Assembly: GCF_001039355.2 (NCBI RefSeq)
Contig: NW_019775477.1
Location: 338,179-370,111, forward strand
Reading direction: 5' to 3'
DNA length: 31,933 nucleotides
DNA from: Lingula anatina
Taxonomy: Eukaryota; Brachiopoda; Lingulata; Lingulida; Lingulidae
Shown here: piece by piece, positions 1-11,600 of the stretch
How positions within the stretch are numbered: the first letter of the stretch is position 1
Layout: each line of letters begins with the position of its first letter
Translations under genes and position numbers: made by a program
The notes under the pieces: model-generated
Told to the model about the DNA's origin: nothing
What the model saw: only the letters and a program-made list of their open reading frames with translations
Database searches by the model: none

Positions 1-77
1 TTTTTGCGGTTTTCGTATTTTCGTAGGACCCGTTGGATTCGTTAAATTTAATATGGTGATGAATGTTACATTTTTAG

Positions 78-1876
78 GTGATATATTTTTGCAAAAAGCA
101 AAAGAAAAGTGCGGCCAGGGTTTGCAAGGAATTGATGCTGGAAACGAAGATTACAATGTGCTTCTTCAAAATTATACTCAAGTAGGTACAAGTATTGATT
201 TCCGTAACTACTAGTATGCATTTTAAGTACTGTAATATATACTGGTGGACAAGAAATATAATATCCCTTATATCAAATAAAAAAATAACTGATCTGCAAA
301 GTTCTACTTTGGTGTGGATGATATCACGAGACCTGCTTTTGCAATTAAGAAACAATTGTTGTTTTGTTTTTATATTCCTAGGCTGTACTGGATTATACAT
401 TTTATAAAGAAAGCAAGCTTGTCGATGAAGACTTTCCAGCTGCAACAGCTGAAGCCAGACTCCAGGACATTTTAGGTTTATTTCAAGCATAAATTTTAGT
501 ACATATCAAGCATAACTTTAATTACCAAAAGAATGATCTCTTATCTGGATTTTGATCTTTATAGTTTGAACTACCAGTACAATAATAATACTGTGATAAA
601 TACATCAACATCTGGTAGCGCATTGTGTTTCTTAATTGTATCAATTTGTATGACAAGGTGAAACTAAAACCAGTACATGGGCTTTTACTATATCAGTGGC
701 TTTACTTCCATTTAATGAAGATTAACTGAATTCAAATTTCAGGAGAGCTAGATGGTGCTCTGCAAACTGTGGATCTTCACAACAGGAAAGCTGAAGAGGT
801 AAAACCAAAAGAATTCTGCTTCTTACAAAAGTAATAAAATTATAAAAAGATGTTAGGATTGTTGTAATGATAATATTTAGACTTAAGATATGGTTGGCAA
901 CTTTGCATTTTTCTTTGAAACGAAGGGCAAAACTGTTTTAGAAAATTGGAAAAATATGTTTTCCTCAACTTTTAGATAGCTGCAATATTAGGAGAAGAAC
1001 TGACAGAATGCATATATTGGAGAAAAGGTGCACTTTTATACATGTATTGTTTTACAATCAATGAAGAAAAAGACCGCCAAGAGAAGAATGGAGACACATT
1101 TCTAAAGGTAGGAAATTCTTAGCATTTTGCACCAGTTTCAATACACTTACCACAGGATCCAAAACATAGCAGCCTTGATGAACGAACATTCACTATCTTG
1201 TTATGTTTAATTATGAAAATATTTTATCCACATTTTGATATCTCTTTGATAATGCTTAAATGATATTTGGTGCGTTTGTTTTAGAATGTGAAGAAAGGAG
1301 TTGGCTATCTGCAGTCTATGCTTAGAGTCCGTGCTCCAGTGGAAAATGGTGCTAATGTAGTATTTAATGATAATGACACTATGGAGCTATTAAGCAAAGG
1401 TAAGGTCTTTGATTTTTCACATGAATAATATGCAGTGAAAGGGATAGAGACCGTGGTATATTACTGTAATACTATATTATTGTAATTTTGAATAAATACC
1501 ACTTTAAAATTTTAATTTCAAAAAGAAGTATGCAGGAATGTGGGCAGCTTTTTTTAAAATGTGGTTTAAATATGGAAATTCAATAAAAATATATCGTATT
1601 GTGATATTTTAAAGATGTCTTCTTTGCACATTTCCTACCATTTCAGGAATATTTAGTGACACTCATTTATTAGCCCTGATGTATGCTGGAGAGATGTGTC
1701 ACTGGTATGCAGAATTTTCCCAGAACCATACACCTAATGAAAGTGATCAATTCAGAGCAAGAGAAATAGGACAAAATGCATTACAGCTCTATATTAATGC
1801 TGTGAAAGGACCATTGAAGGGCAAAGGATGGAACTGTGATAGAGCAGAAGAACTAATAAAAGACTTACAGCTTTAG
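78..1876 (+). CDS. RIMOC1: RIMOC1 (C5orf51 family) homolog, 5'-truncated by window edge
   Basis: Six exons joined by splice signals keep one frame: 78-181, 382-475, 743-798, 976-1107, 1285-1399 and 1647-1876 (stop TAG). About 242 residues are visible; the vertebrate protein is about 294, so roughly the first 50 lie upstream of the window. Diagnostic stretches are SKLVDEDFP (second exon), YWRKGALLYMYC (fourth), and GIFSDTHLLALMYAGEMCHW followed by GPLKGKGWN (last exon), which follow the order and spacing of human C5orf51. The family protein binds the MON1-CCZ1 complex, the exchange factor for RAB7A, and supports RAB7A function in mitophagy and late endosomes; it has no catalytic motif. The second exon's donor (GTTTAT) is weak, and reading through it meets TAA within four codons. 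Identity is firm from conserved blocks; the function is transferred from the vertebrate protein. Confidence 0.9.
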
Positions 1877-2368
1877 CTTTTGTATGAATAGTGTTTATTT
1901 TAAAATGCATCCTTTAAAAATGTCATAAAATTGTATGGCACAGAGCTTCATTTGCTGTCAGATTATTATTGTTCACTGAAAATTCCTCATTCTTGGCTAC
2001 ATCCTACTACTGTAAATGATGAAAGGCAAAACTATTGGTGAATTGTTGGTAATTTAACCTGTGTTGTACATAAATTGTACAACTTGAACCAAACCAAAAA
2101 TTTAATGGTTAATGTTAGAGTTTGAACAGCTGGCTCTATTAGAGACATTTTTCATGCTATAGCACATGTTCCAAGTAACCACATTCCTTTTAAAGTGCAT
2201 AGTTGTAGTAAATGTAGGGATATTTTTCCATACCTATTGCACACAACACATTAAAAAAATATTTTCTATGTTGTAAACATATGTGCTGAAAATATGAATA
2301 AACAGCTTTTTTTTTCACATTTGCCTTTTTGCAAGCTTCCATGATGCATTTAAATATCCACATATATA
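1877..2368. other. Tail-to-tail RIMOC1/DPH2 intergenic region (both 3' UTRs)
   Basis: This 492-bp stretch lies between the stop of RIMOC1 (plus) and the stop of DPH2 (minus) and has no coding potential. A plus-strand AATAAA lies at 2297-2302. For DPH2 the minus-strand candidates are an ATTAAA (plus-strand TTTAAT at 2101-2106) and an AATAAA (plus-strand TTTATT at 1894-1899). All are on the far side of the opposite gene's signal, so the two 3' UTRs probably overlap. No repeat or RNA gene was recognised. Confidence 0.6.
2297..2302 (+). terminator. Polyadenylation signal AATAAA for RIMOC1
   Basis: Canonical AATAAA about 420 nt after the RIMOC1 stop codon, followed closely by a T-rich tract (2307-2315) of the kind found downstream of cleavage sites. 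Assignment is by position only. Confidence 0.6.
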
Positions 2369-4874
2369 TTAAAAGTCTAGATCCAATTTCTCATTCAGCT
2401 GTTTTTCTGTTTTCTGTTCATGTGTGTATCCTGATGCAATTCCTTTAATCCCTTCTACTGCTTTAGTCACTGGAGTTTGCCCCAAGTTCTGCTCTAGTCC
2501 CTGCCAAGAGCGGGATGCCAAAAAATCCCCTGCTCAGAAAGAAAAAGCATTGTTAAAATCATGCTACTATTCGAAAGTTAAGAATGGTACTAAAGCATAT
2601 TGAAGACTACTATTTATTGTTCAAATTTCCTGCTCAGAAAGACAAAGCATTGTTAACATCATGATACTATTTGAAAGTTAAGAATGGTACCAAAGCATAT
2701 TGAAGACTGCTATTAATTATTTAAATTAAAAGAAAAAAAAACCTTTAGCAGATCCCCTCCTACCCCTTCCAGGATGAGGCTCAAACTAGTTACCTGCAGT
2801 TGAGGCATTGGCTACAGTCAGTGCATCATCTCTCTTCATGACTGCTGTACTTGAGGCCTCACTGTCGTCTGCTGTGTCATCAGTTCCTATGCTCCTCATG
2901 GCACCAGTCAACAAGGAGACTTCCTGCTGTTGGGATGCTTCTGACATCTCAACAAAATGTGTGGAACCTGTTTAAACATCAATAGCATCCTCTTAACCAA
3001 AAGTTTTTGAAGTAGTGTACAAATGTTAATTAACCTAATTTTAAGAACTCGGATTTTGATTGATTTTCTTATAATACCTAGCATATAAAAGCAGTTCTTT
3101 TGTGCAAATTACTTGATAAATTAATTTCCAAAACTTTTACCTGGTAGCAATTTCCTAAAATCTGTTATGTATTCTCCTGTCCATTCTCTTGCTTGATTGC
3201 AAGCAATTTCCATCTCAAATGGCGTCACTATGGGCTTGTAGAACTCTGAGGAGTCCAGTAAGCTGTTCTCAGGACAGGCCACCAGGACAAACACATCAAT
3301 CTCCATGAAGTTAGCCATCTTTGCAGGATTCAATTTTCCCATAACAAATGTGTATGTTTTCTTTCCTGCCTTTTTCGTGATCTCTTTCAACCTCGATATG
3401 ACTGTTAAATAATCTGCAATTCCTAGAGTGCCAGCTACAATTCCAACAATTTTGGCATCCTTTGCTTTTTCTATCATGTAGTATCTTTTCATAATGGCCC
3501 TGTTGACACTCAAACTCTCCTCCCTATCTGTCCTAGTCTCTGGATTGTAAGAGTAAAATGTGCACTGATTCAATGTCATTATAAAATTAGTCAAAGCAAA
3601 ACTTTCTGCACCAATATAAAAAACTTTGTAATCCTTTATAGTTTTCTCTATCGGAATGATGACTGTTCTTCCATACAATTCTTGAATGTTGGAGTTTGCC
3701 TGAACATTGGATACATCTTCACCAGTTTTTTCTGTGGTATTGAGTTCAGATATCAGGACATTGCAATAAGAACCTTGCAGTCTTGACTTTAGGTCACCTA
3801 GGGAAAAAATGGACACATTAATTGAAAGGGGAAAACAATATGAATTCAAGAACTGACTAGATTGGTCTTCAAGAGCCCAATACATAAGACTTTTCTAACA
3901 AAAAAATAATTCTTACATGCAACATCCATTTAAATTGAAGTAAGAGCATTAAAAAGCAGTAACTCACCAATAGCATGACTATACATGACATCATACAACA
4001 CTAACACATGTTGTGTCTTGTCAGGGAAGAGTTTCTGAAACTGTTCACAGCAGTGCTGGACATCAATATCCTTTCTACCAAATACATATAGCACAGGATA
4101 CCTTGTGACTGGACTGAGGCAAGCCCTTCCATAGTGGATAACACTGTCTGCACTATAGTGCTGAGCTGCAACCTCATCCACACAACAACTGGAAAGAAAG
4201 AAAAAATACATGAATACATAATGTGAGAAAGTTTTACTGTAAAAATTAAAAGGGGAGCATACATTGTATATCACACCATAAAAATGTGTTGTCCAAGTAA
4301 TACTTCATTTCAGGGGTTCAGCAGTGCAAAATAAACACATGCATGCACTGGCACTTCCTCAACTAATACATACCTTCCATATGAAGTGTCTCCTAAAATG
4401 AAGACCCTTTCTCCAGTGTCAATTTCCAAACACTTGGCGACATTTGTGGAATCCAGCAGTAAGTCATCTGGAAATTGCAGTGCAACCTGTAATATAACAT
4501 AATTTTTAGAAATTACTATAAGCTTTAGAAATTAGTTCTTCAAAACTAACAGCAAAAAATACAAGAATATGATTATTACTACATCATCAAGATAATAAAT
4601 CTTAAACTATGAGTGTACTAGAAATAATGATTTATATTATACTCTATGTACAGTTAAATTAATAAAATATCGACTCAGTCTATAACCAAATTCATATGAG
4701 CATTTATTAATTTCATACCTTCTTGAACTTATTTTTCTTTATCCATTCTGCACTTCTCTGTATTTCATAAACAGTATTCAAATGATCTGGAGCTGTGGGT
4801 TTTTTGGACTTCAAGTTTATCTCAACATTTCTATGAATAACATCAGCATCATTGCTGCTGAATGCAACCGACAT
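2369..4874 (-). CDS. DPH2: Diphthamide biosynthesis protein 2 (DPH1/DPH2 family), complete
   Basis: Six coding exons in transcript order: 4874-4719, 4486-4374, 4188-3968, 3797-3141, 2967-2794 and 2529-2369 (TAA). They encode 493 residues, against 489 in human DPH2. The start ATG sits directly after an acceptor (CTCTTTTAG), so the 5' UTR is spliced. DPH2 pairs with DPH1 in the radical-SAM-type Fe-S enzyme that transfers the 3-amino-3-carboxypropyl group of SAM to a histidine of eEF2, the first step of diphthamide synthesis in the cytosol. Visible marks are [14 protein letters not shown] (Cys 91/92), GRACLSP (Cys 113), [17 protein letters not shown], a third-domain Cys near 338 in VLVACPEN, and the conserved tail [16 protein letters not shown]. 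The long SGxxD/E-rich insert before this tail is less conserved. DPH2 rather than DPH1 is indicated by the SCCVD motif and this C-terminal block. Confidence 0.94.
2528..2727. repeat. 100-bp tandem duplication in last intron of DPH2
   Basis: Two direct copies with an exact 100-bp offset (about 2528-2627 and 2628-2727). Both begin CCTGCTCAGAAAG and share AGTTAAGAATGGTAC and AAAGCATATTGAAGACT. In the best-aligned 80 bases I count six substitutions. On the minus strand each copy carries the same acceptor, CTTTCTGAGCAG followed by G. The one at 2530-2531 is used to join the conserved C-terminal exon; the other is 100 nt upstream in the transcript. Confidence 0.9.
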
Positions 4875-5320
4875 CTAAAAGAGAAATTAATTTCTTACAT
4901 CCAAATAACTTCATAGAAATATCAGTAATACTGAATGAAACTTCATTTTGAATATACCAGAGATTATCTTTACTTGAAGATTGTTTCAAACAGTTTCTCT
5001 CCTAACTTGATACCTAATTACAACTTTAAAATTCTGTCAGAAATATTTGTCATTCTAATTTCTAAGTACAAGACTGTCAAGTATTAACAAAATATAAAAA
5101 AAATTAGCTTCTTAGATGTTAACTACATTAACCGTTATAGCGTGTCATAATATAGACATCCTTGAGAGAATACACTGAGGAAATTGCGAAAAATTTAACG
5201 TTTTTTAAACTACAGTAGGACTTTCATTGAAAAGGAAAGGCAGGCATGTAAATCCACCGTATTCTAGAACCGTGTCAGTGTACTTTCGCCTGAAATTATT
5301 TTGTTCAAATAATTTCTTAC
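4875..5320 (-). other. 5'-UTR intron of DPH2
   Basis: This 446-bp stretch runs from a strong minus-strand donor (ACG followed by GTAAGAAAT, boundary at 5320/5321) to the acceptor immediately before the DPH2 ATG. It is AT-rich and has no coding potential or recognisable repeat. Confidence 0.65.
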
Positions 5321-5504
5321 CGTTGATATTCTTCGGAGTCGATGGTGAATTTGTCATCACATCACTGCAACATTGAATTGTACTTTTTTGTAGATGGAAC
5401 GGGAAGCAAATAAACGCCTGTTCCATTCGCAGGTCGCGTGTTGTTACATCAGTTGCAATTTTCTTTCCATTGTGCAAAAGAATTATGGGTAATTTTAAAT
5501 ACAC
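5321..5504 (-). other. Probable non-coding first exon of DPH2 with overlapping upstream reading frame
   Basis: The region ends in a consensus donor at 5320 and, spliced to 4874, gives a leader ending ...ATCAACG before the ATG. In one frame, three ATGs in this region (the nearest in the context ATGACAAATTC) read through the junction and stop at TGA 4851-4849, about 26 nt inside the DPH2 frame. The upper limit (transcription start) is not visible; 5504 is only the farthest ATG of that frame. Confidence 0.45.
5480..5491 (-). promoter_or_regulatory. ZNF143/THAP11-type motif (weak match)
   Basis: The minus strand reads TACCCATAATTC, close to the CCCAxAATGC core of the SBS/ZNF143 element common in animal housekeeping promoters. 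It has one mismatch in the core and the 3' half is poor. It lies in the DPH2/SMC2 intergenic region. Confidence 0.25.
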
Positions 5505-5513
5505 GCATGCGCA
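5503..5513. promoter_or_regulatory. NRF1-type palindromic site in shared DPH2/SMC2 promoter
   Basis: ACGCATGCGCA (TGCGCATGCGT on the other strand) matches the GCGCATGCGC-type NRF1 consensus typical of TATA-less housekeeping promoters. It sits about 130 bp before the SMC2 ATG and just upstream of the probable first exon of DPH2. It is a motif match only. Confidence 0.45.
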
Positions 5514-5644
5514 TCAATAGCCAACTGAATCTTTCGGCGCCACATTTTGGACTTGGTGTTTTCGAGAAACTGTTGTTTACAAACATAATCTAATGGAATT
5601 TATCTATAAATTGTTTTGATATACACTGCATTCAATCGTGAATA
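5505..5644. promoter_or_regulatory. Compact bidirectional promoter / SMC2 5' UTR
   Basis: The divergent DPH2 and SMC2 genes are separated by very little sequence, and this is the most CG-containing stretch nearby (GCGC, TTTCGGCGCC, TCGAGAAAC). TTTCGGCGCC resembles but does not exactly match an E2F site. There is no clear TATA box at the expected distance. The part next to 5645 must include the SMC2 5' leader. Confidence 0.5.
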
Positions 5645-8600
5645 ATGTTTATCAAATCAGTCGTGTTAGACGGGTTTAAATCTTACGCTCAGCGTACAGA
5701 AATCACCGGCTTTGATGAGCAGTTCAATGCCATCACTGGTTTGAATGGAAGTGGAAAGTCAAACATTTTGGATTCCATTTGCTTTGTACTTGGAATTTCT
5801 AAACTTGATCAGGTAAATAAATTTAAAATAATTATTTGATTGTAAATTTGGAAGAGCAGTGTGTTTTAATATAAGTCCAACTGGATTTTTTTCCACCCTA
5901 CCGGCATATTATACTGTTGTCAGTTCACTTCTACTCCTCGTGAAATCTTTTGACATCACTCTATACCCAGTTTGTACAATGTGTAGTAACTGTTATTGCC
6001 AGGTTATTGCATTACAAACTTATTCAGGGATATGGTAATACTATTGCTTCTTCAGTTCGGCAGTCTAATCAATAAATGTCAGATTCATAAAATTTAGGGA
6101 ACACTTCATTTGCTAAAGAAATACTAGTAATTGCATAGAGATGTACAATATCAAACCTTCAGACTACTAAAACTTGGAAGGACAAGTGCATCAAATTTTA
6201 AGGCATGTCATGACTAGTAGTGAAAGTGGCTTTAAATGAAATATCTGCTTGATCATGACATACACTACTTGTTTAGTAATTTATTTTTTATATACTGTTA
6301 TGACAATTTATCTTTTGTCAGGTCCGGGCCACAAATCTTCAAGAACTGGTTTATAAAAATGGTCAGGCAGGAGTGACCAAAGCTACTGTCAGTATCATCT
6401 TTGACAACAGTGACAAAAAACAAAGTCCGCTTGGATATGAGCAGTATGATGAGCTGACTGTGACTAGACAGGTTTGTTTCTTCTGCTTTGGCCTATGCTG
6501 TAGTGAAATACTTTTGCCTAATGCAACACTTTTTTTCTTAGAAAATATGTTATAATCATATTAATGAGCAAAAGCAGACGGAATTCAATCATTTAAACAT
6601 AGTTGTCATTCTTTTTGATGAAAATAAGTAACGTATTTTAGAATTTGCTCTTTCTATATTCCTTAAAACTTATGCAGGTTGTGGTTGGTGGGCGTAATAA
6701 ATATCTGATCAATGGCAGCAATGCAAATAACATCAGAGTCCAGGACTTGTTTCGCTCTGTGCAGCTCAACGTCAACAACCCACATTTCCTCATCATGCAA
6801 GGGAGGATCACCAAAGTTTTAAACATGAAACCACCAGAGGTAAGACTGTTGTAGAAGGTTACCAGTGTTAGAAACTCATATGCAATACTATTAAATTAAA
6901 AACCATCTAGTTAGTGCAGTGATGCAGTATATGTCAGCCTAACTTGTGTTAAAAACTATATAGTATAAAGCCCATTTTTTAAACTTGGTGTGTACTACAT
7001 TTTGAGACTGGGTTCTTCAGGGTAAGTGCATGTATTTAAATATTTGTTTGCTACAATGTTTCAAACAGATATTCTGATCTCTTTGTAAGATAACATATTT
7101 AATCCCTATTCAGATTCTCTCAATGATAGAAGAAGCAGCTGGGACCAGACTGTATGAGAGCAAGAAGGAATCAGCTCAGAGAACCATTGAAAAGAAGGAT
7201 GCTAAACTAAAAGAGATTGACACTGTAAGTCACAGAATAAAAAATAAAAGCAGATGAAGTTTTTATTATTTTCAGTATTTTAAGAAGAGATTATTAATTT
7301 TTATTTATTTATTTTGTGTGTGTGTGTGTGAGGAGGGAATACACTTTTCTCAGCTTATTAGTTTTTACTTGCTGTTGTGAATATGGTACAGCTTATACAG
7401 TAGTAACTTGAGGTTAGCTTTTGTTCTAGATCTTAGCTGAAGAGATTACCCCGACCCTGACCAAGTTGAAAGAAGAGAGATCGTCTTACCTGGAGTACCA
7501 GAAGGTTATCCGTGAGCTGGAACACCTAAACAAACTTTATATAGCCTACAAGTTTGTGTGTGCTGAGGTAAACTTAGTGGTCTTCTTGGAAATCATTGAA
7601 GTAAAACTCCTCTTTCTTTGGTTTACATTTCATTTGCTTACAAAATTAATAATCAAATAATGTATGTTTGATAGGAAAAAAATCAACATTTTCAAAGTGT
7701 TTTTTCTTAATATAAAAACATTAGGACAAAAACATATGTAACCTTTTAAATTTGTAGGAGACAAAGCAGAGTTCAGTTGAACAGCTAGCTGAGATGCAAG
7801 AAGCCATGCAGAAATTCACTGATAGATTAAAGGAGGTGAGCTATATGAATTGGACACATGACATGCCAGTATGAAAAATGCAACTGTATGCATTTTCAAC
7901 ATGAAAACTCCTGTTTCCAGTATGTGGATGTTTCTGCATTTAAAGACAAGTTACTTTATGGCTCATCAAATGTACCAGTGATAAGTGAAAATGGGTGGAA
8001 CATGAGAAATTTGATAAGAAGATCTTGTGAATTTGATCATGTACCACATATTTAATTCTTTCAGATTGAAGAGACTGTGGAGGGCCTAAATAAAGAGATA
8101 GCTGAACTGGAAAAGAAAAGGGATGAGGTCAGTATATGGTTCCTACATTTGGACTAGTACACAGTTATGTTAAAATATAAACATGGGACATACATTCACT
8201 GTGAAGTCCATCTAATTCTGTTTGGGTTTATAAATGGACCTGCCCTCTTGAATGATCTATGTATTAGACACATGGAAAGCTTTTCTCATTATTTTCATTT
8301 TTCCAAAAAATGACAAACCCCACTACATTTTGGTTTTGAAAGTAGAGGAGCATTTAATTTAATTTTAAATCATTTTGCTGTTTTTTTTTTTTTTTTTTTT
8401 TTTCCTGAGTTTATTTGTAAAAACATAAAGAATAAGTGGCACCAAAGCACTGTAATTGTTCTTTATTAAGGAGTCTGGTGGTAAAATGGAGGAGCTAGAG
8501 ACAGAGCTGAGTGAGAGACAGAAGGTGGAGGCTAAGGCCCAGAGTGCCCTGGATCACAAGAAAGAGGCACTGAAGGCAGAGCAGAAGAAGAAGAAAGAGA

Positions 8601-11600
8601 CATCTAAGCAGCATGATGAGGTACTTGGTGTTCTCAGGGAATGTTTTTGTTGCAGAAAAGATGTGCTTTCAATGGACTGCCATATGTAAAAACATTTTTT
8701 CTTTAAATGGCAAGGAGCAGTATATTTGAGATATATTTTCACCAAAGAGGTATATTGAAACTTAAATATTTTCTGATTTTTATCAGGATGTGAAAGTCCT
8801 CAAGTCCAAGCAGAAAGAGCTAGAGAAGTTTAATGAGACCTACTCCAGGCTGCTGCAGCAAAGCAAGGATGATGAGGAGGCCATAGTTGCAGCACAGAAA
8901 CACTTCCATGCAGTCAGTGCTGGACTGTCCAGTAATGATGAAGGAGAGGCTGCCACTCTGGCTGACCAGCTCATGGGTAATAGTTTCAGACAAAACATAT
9001 ATCTGATTAAGTCAACATTTTAACTCCTCAACCTTCCTATAAACCATGTATGTTCTTTGTGAGCTTTAACTTTTTTGAAGGTTATGCATAGCATTATATG
9101 AAACTTTCAGTCAAGTGGGACTCCAGAAAATGACCGCACAAGCTGATGTTTTAATAAGTTCTATGGTTTGTCCTTTAACTGCTGGTTAGAAATTTCTACA
9201 CCATGGAGTAAAGTAGATGATCTTAATTCTGACTTTCAGCCGCCAAGAATGACATCAGCAATGCAGACACAGAAACAAAACAAGCACAGATGAAGTAAGT
9301 CTCCTCTCAAACTTTGTATTTGACTGAAATTGTCCTAGTGGTTAATAATTAGTTTATGAGTTTTGTTTGTAGAGAGCTTGTGCATTTTCTTTATCCTATT
9401 CAGATATGGCTATGCTTCATGGACCATAAGCTTGTTCAGATTCCATTAGTCTAGTATGTTGTGTGTAAATCTGAAAGCCGAGATTACAAAAAAAAAGTGC
9501 CTGAAAATTCTTAATATGTATATATCTATGTATTTTCTTCTAAATTTCAGACTGAAGCACAACCAGCAGGAAATCAAGAAGAAGCAAGCAGAATTGAAGA
9601 AGACTGAGCAAGGCTACAAGAAGGACAAAGATGCATATGATGCACTAGAGAAAAACCTACAGAAATTGGAAGTAAGGGGAAAGATTAACAATTTCCAAAT
9701 GAATGCAAGTTTTCTTCAATGTTCCGTAAGAAAAATTATTCAGTTTCGCTTGCCTATAGTGCCTATGTCTCTCCCTAGGGCACTGTAATACACACAAAGA
9801 AACATTCCCCAAAGACCATTAAATTCAACCTAAAATTGCATAATGTAGTGAATTATGAGAAATAATAATGATGGATGCATGTTATGCTTACCTTATCTCC
9901 TGGTCTTTCAGGCAGAGCTGAAAAAGCTTGGTTTTGAGGAGAACAAAGAAGAGGACCTGCAAAAAAGAAGAAGGGACTTGACCAAAGAGGTCCAGTCACT
10001 TAGACAGAAGGTTGACTCTCTGGAATCCAAGTAGGTGTTGACAATATGGGATTCAAACTAAAAAAAGTCTCATCAGTGTATTTTCATTATTTCTGATCTT
10101 AAAGGGATAATAACTCTTCGATTCGGCCAAAAAATGAATTTTCCTGGAGTAAACAACAATTTTCCCATACTTACCAATGGTTAATGAATCCATTTTTACA
10201 TTCAAAGTTAGTCCCTGGTTTTTTTCTAAAAAGTTTGTTTTTTTTTTATGTTAAAATCTCTTAAGAGATTTTAGCAGAGTATAGCCATCAATGGAGGTCA
10301 CGTGGTCTAAAGAAAAGCTCAGATATCAAAATAATAGCTATAACTGCCGTTTTTGTGGTAAAACAGAATATATTAGATTTCATACGAAGAGTTATTATCC
10401 CTTTAAAGTTACCCAGGAGGCTATATTTGTATAGCATCAGTGGCTTAATTGAACTTGAAGGATATGGTCCCTGGTTATATACACTATCATTTTTCAATAA
10501 GATATTTTAAGTGAGGTATTTAATTAATTTTTATTATGCAGATTCCCAAGACTTCAGTTCGAATACAAAGACCCTGAGAAGAACTTTGACAGGTCCAAGG
10601 TGCATGGTCTTGTCTGCAAGCTAGTAAAGGTGCCAGATGTCAGCACGGCAACTGCTCTAGAGGTTACTGCAGGAGGAAAGGTGAATTTTTTTTATATGAA
10701 AAATGCTGCTTTAGTTGTTAAAAACTGTTTGTTGTCTTTAAAAAGTCAAAAAGTCACTTTACAATGCAGGGAACTTGAAAAGATTCATGTGGTGTGTTTA
10801 TGAGAAGTATAAGAACAGTTGTGATTTTTAAGTGTTCGGGGTCCATTGGGAACTATGATTCAATACTATTCTGCATAGTAAAGGTTCATCACTGTGTTCC
10901 AGCTTTACAACATTGTAGTTGACACAGAACAGACAGGGAAAAAGCTGTTACAGAAGGGAGAGTTAAAGATGCGCTACACCATCATTCCACTCAACAAGAT
11001 TTCTGCCAGGAGCATTGATGCTCCAACCATCAAAAGAGCCGAGGAGCTGGTAAGTGCTGGCTGATAGCTTCAGTGCCAGAAAAAAAAACAAGGGATATAA
11101 AACTTTTAAGGAAACCAATGCTAAACTTATTTTTCCTAGGTGACTGTGCAATGTGCATATATATTTCTTTGGAAAACATTGTGTATTTTTAAAGTTGGAA
11201 TATTTCAAACTACAGAACTCCTTCAGTGAAACATTGTCAGATTTGTTTTATTATTGTCATTATTATTATTATTATTATTATTTTAATATGGTTATTACAT
11301 GTAAAATATGTTAAATCTAGGTTGGCAAAGACAATGTTCACACTGCCCTGTCCCTGGTTGGCTATGAAAAGGATCTCCAGAAGGCTATGGAGTTTGTGTT
11401 TGGCTCTGCCTTCGTCTGCACTGACATGAACACAGCCAAGAAGGTCACATATGATGAAAAGGTGCTGAAAAAGTCTGTCACCTTGGACGGAGACTCTTTT
11501 GATCCATCTGGACTACTAACTGGAGGTGAGTGGTGTGATGGGATAAAGATTCTCCCAAAATGAACAAGATTATGAAATGGCAACGTGAATATTGGTGTAA

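Noticed and set aside
74-490. Minus-strand 138-residue open frame over RIMOC1 exons
   Set aside because: It spans two plus-strand exons and an intron of RIMOC1 and has no recognisable domain or splice support. It is a chance antisense frame.
8554-8745. Minus-strand frame opposite SMC2 exon 8
   Set aside because: A shadow of the Lys/Glu-rich coiled-coil coding sequence.
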